A stretch of 7,111 bases of DNA, taken from assembly GCA_964592635.1 (NCBI GenBank), contig CAZQFZ010000112.1, positions 1 to 7,111 on the forward strand, in the 5' to 3' direction. Under the pieces are notes generated by a model. The model was given only the letters and a program-made list of their open reading frames with translations. It was not told the origin of the DNA and made no database searches. Source of the stretch: VMCP01 sp964592635 (GTDB lineage Bacteria > Bacteroidota > Bacteroidia > NS11-12g > UBA955). The position numbers and the translations under genes are program-made. Each line of letters starts with the position of its first letter. Within the stretch, counting starts at the first letter, position 1. Of this stretch, positions 6,627-7,111 are shown piece after piece.

Positions 6627-6653
6627 AGGATTTGAGTTGTTTCTCCATTACAA

Positions 6654-7111
6654 ATGAAAAACTATGTAATTATTGGCGGTTCAACCGGAATCGGAAGGGC
6701 GTTGGTTGAATTGTTGGCACACCAAGCTCATTCTGAATCCAATCACTCGTCGGAATCTGCAATCCATGAAATACATGCCACCTATTGCCGTACCCAACCC
6801 GAAGCAATACCAGGTGTAATTTATCACCATTACGACGTAACCCAAGAAAATAACGACATATCTTGGTTGCCCGAACAAATAGATGGTATGGCCTATTGTG
6901 TGGGTGGAATTGCCCTAAAACCATTCGCCAGAATTCCCGCTACTGATTTTATCCATGATTATCAAAAACAAGTGGTCGGGGCCATTCAAATTATTCAAAA
7001 AGCACTGCCCGCATTAAAAGCATCCGAACAATCATCGGTGGTGTTGTTTTCAACCGTAGCAGTTCAAACCGGATTCCCATTTCACAGTTTGGTTTCATCC
7101 AGTAAAGGGGC
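6654..7111 (+). CDS. Short-chain dehydrogenase/reductase (SDR) family protein, 3' end outside window
   Basis: The first 152 residues are visible; classical SDRs are about 230-260 residues. The Rossmann start MKNYVIIGGSTGIGRA has the glycine motif at 8-14. HATYCR (41-46) ends the second strand, where Arg46 could favour NADP. Asp61-Val62 is the adenine-contact pair, and YCVGGIAL (81-88) replaces the usual NNAG stretch. LFSTVAVQTGFPFHSLVSSSKG (131-152) contains Ser133 and Lys151 of the active site. The tyrosine of YxxxK is Val147, and the tetrad asparagine position (xNxxG) is Gln106, so ordinary SDR redox chemistry is doubtful. Compared with typical SDRs, about a dozen extra Ser/His-rich residues lie between the first helix and second strand (about 24-36). 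ATG at 6654 is chosen because the Rossmann strand follows directly. Other SDRs without the tyrosine exist, so this may be a conserved subfamily rather than a decayed gene. The frame is open to the edge and overlapping minus-strand frames are shadows. Confidence 0.88.
   Translation, partial: MKNYVIIGGSTGIGRALVELLAHQAHSESNHSSESAIHEIHATYCRTQPEAIPGVIYHHYDVTQENNDISWLPEQIDGMAYCVGGIALKPFARIPATDFIHDYQKQVVGAIQIIQKALPALKASEQSSVVLFSTVAVQTGFPFHSLVSSSKG

Noticed and set aside
6670..6924. Minus-strand open frames of 84 and 65 residues
   Set aside because: They lie wholly opposite the SDR gene, whose motifs are clear on the plus strand; the products show no recognisable features.

Overview
The window looks like chromosomal DNA from a member of the Bacteroidota, most likely a Flavobacteriia-like marine or freshwater bacterium. 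Four things point there: a secreted protein ending in a type B type IX secretion (gliding-motility-associated) C-terminal domain; perfect matches to the Bacteroidota -7 promoter element TAnnTTTG ahead of three transcription units; trigger factor and DNA polymerase IV sequences of Bacteroidota type; and an AT-rich sequence without obvious Shine-Dalgarno sites. No mobile element, CRISPR array or prophage gene is visible.

Layout from left to right. Positions 1-41 are the sequence just downstream of tig and hold nothing I can name. On the minus strand follow tig (trigger factor, 42-1427, GTG start), a rho-independent terminator (1457-1485), a tRNA-Leu(UAG) gene (1493-1574) with its promoter (-7 element 1605-1612), a 768-residue secreted protein with N-terminal TPR-like repeats and a C-terminal CAP/SCP-like domain (1683-3989), a 350-residue type IX-secreted PKD/Ig-like protein (4020-5072) with a -7 element at 5091-5098, and dinB (DNA polymerase IV, 5238-6497) with a -7 element at 6533-6540. 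A 156-bp divergent intergenic region (6498-6653) separates dinB from a plus-strand short-chain dehydrogenase/reductase (SDR) gene that starts at 6654 and runs off the right edge. No gene-free stretch exceeds about 165 bp.

Functionally the window mixes housekeeping (nascent-chain folding, tRNA, translesion synthesis) with a probable two-gene surface/envelope operon (4020-5072 then 1683-3989, 30 bp apart). The points most worth a second look are the SDR, whose catalytic tyrosine and tetrad asparagine positions are occupied by Val and Gln; the TPR-CAP fusion with a C8 homopolymer near its 3' end; and the tRNA terminator wedged into the tig leader. I found no clearly new multi-gene system; the SDR side is cut off by the window edge and could belong to one.
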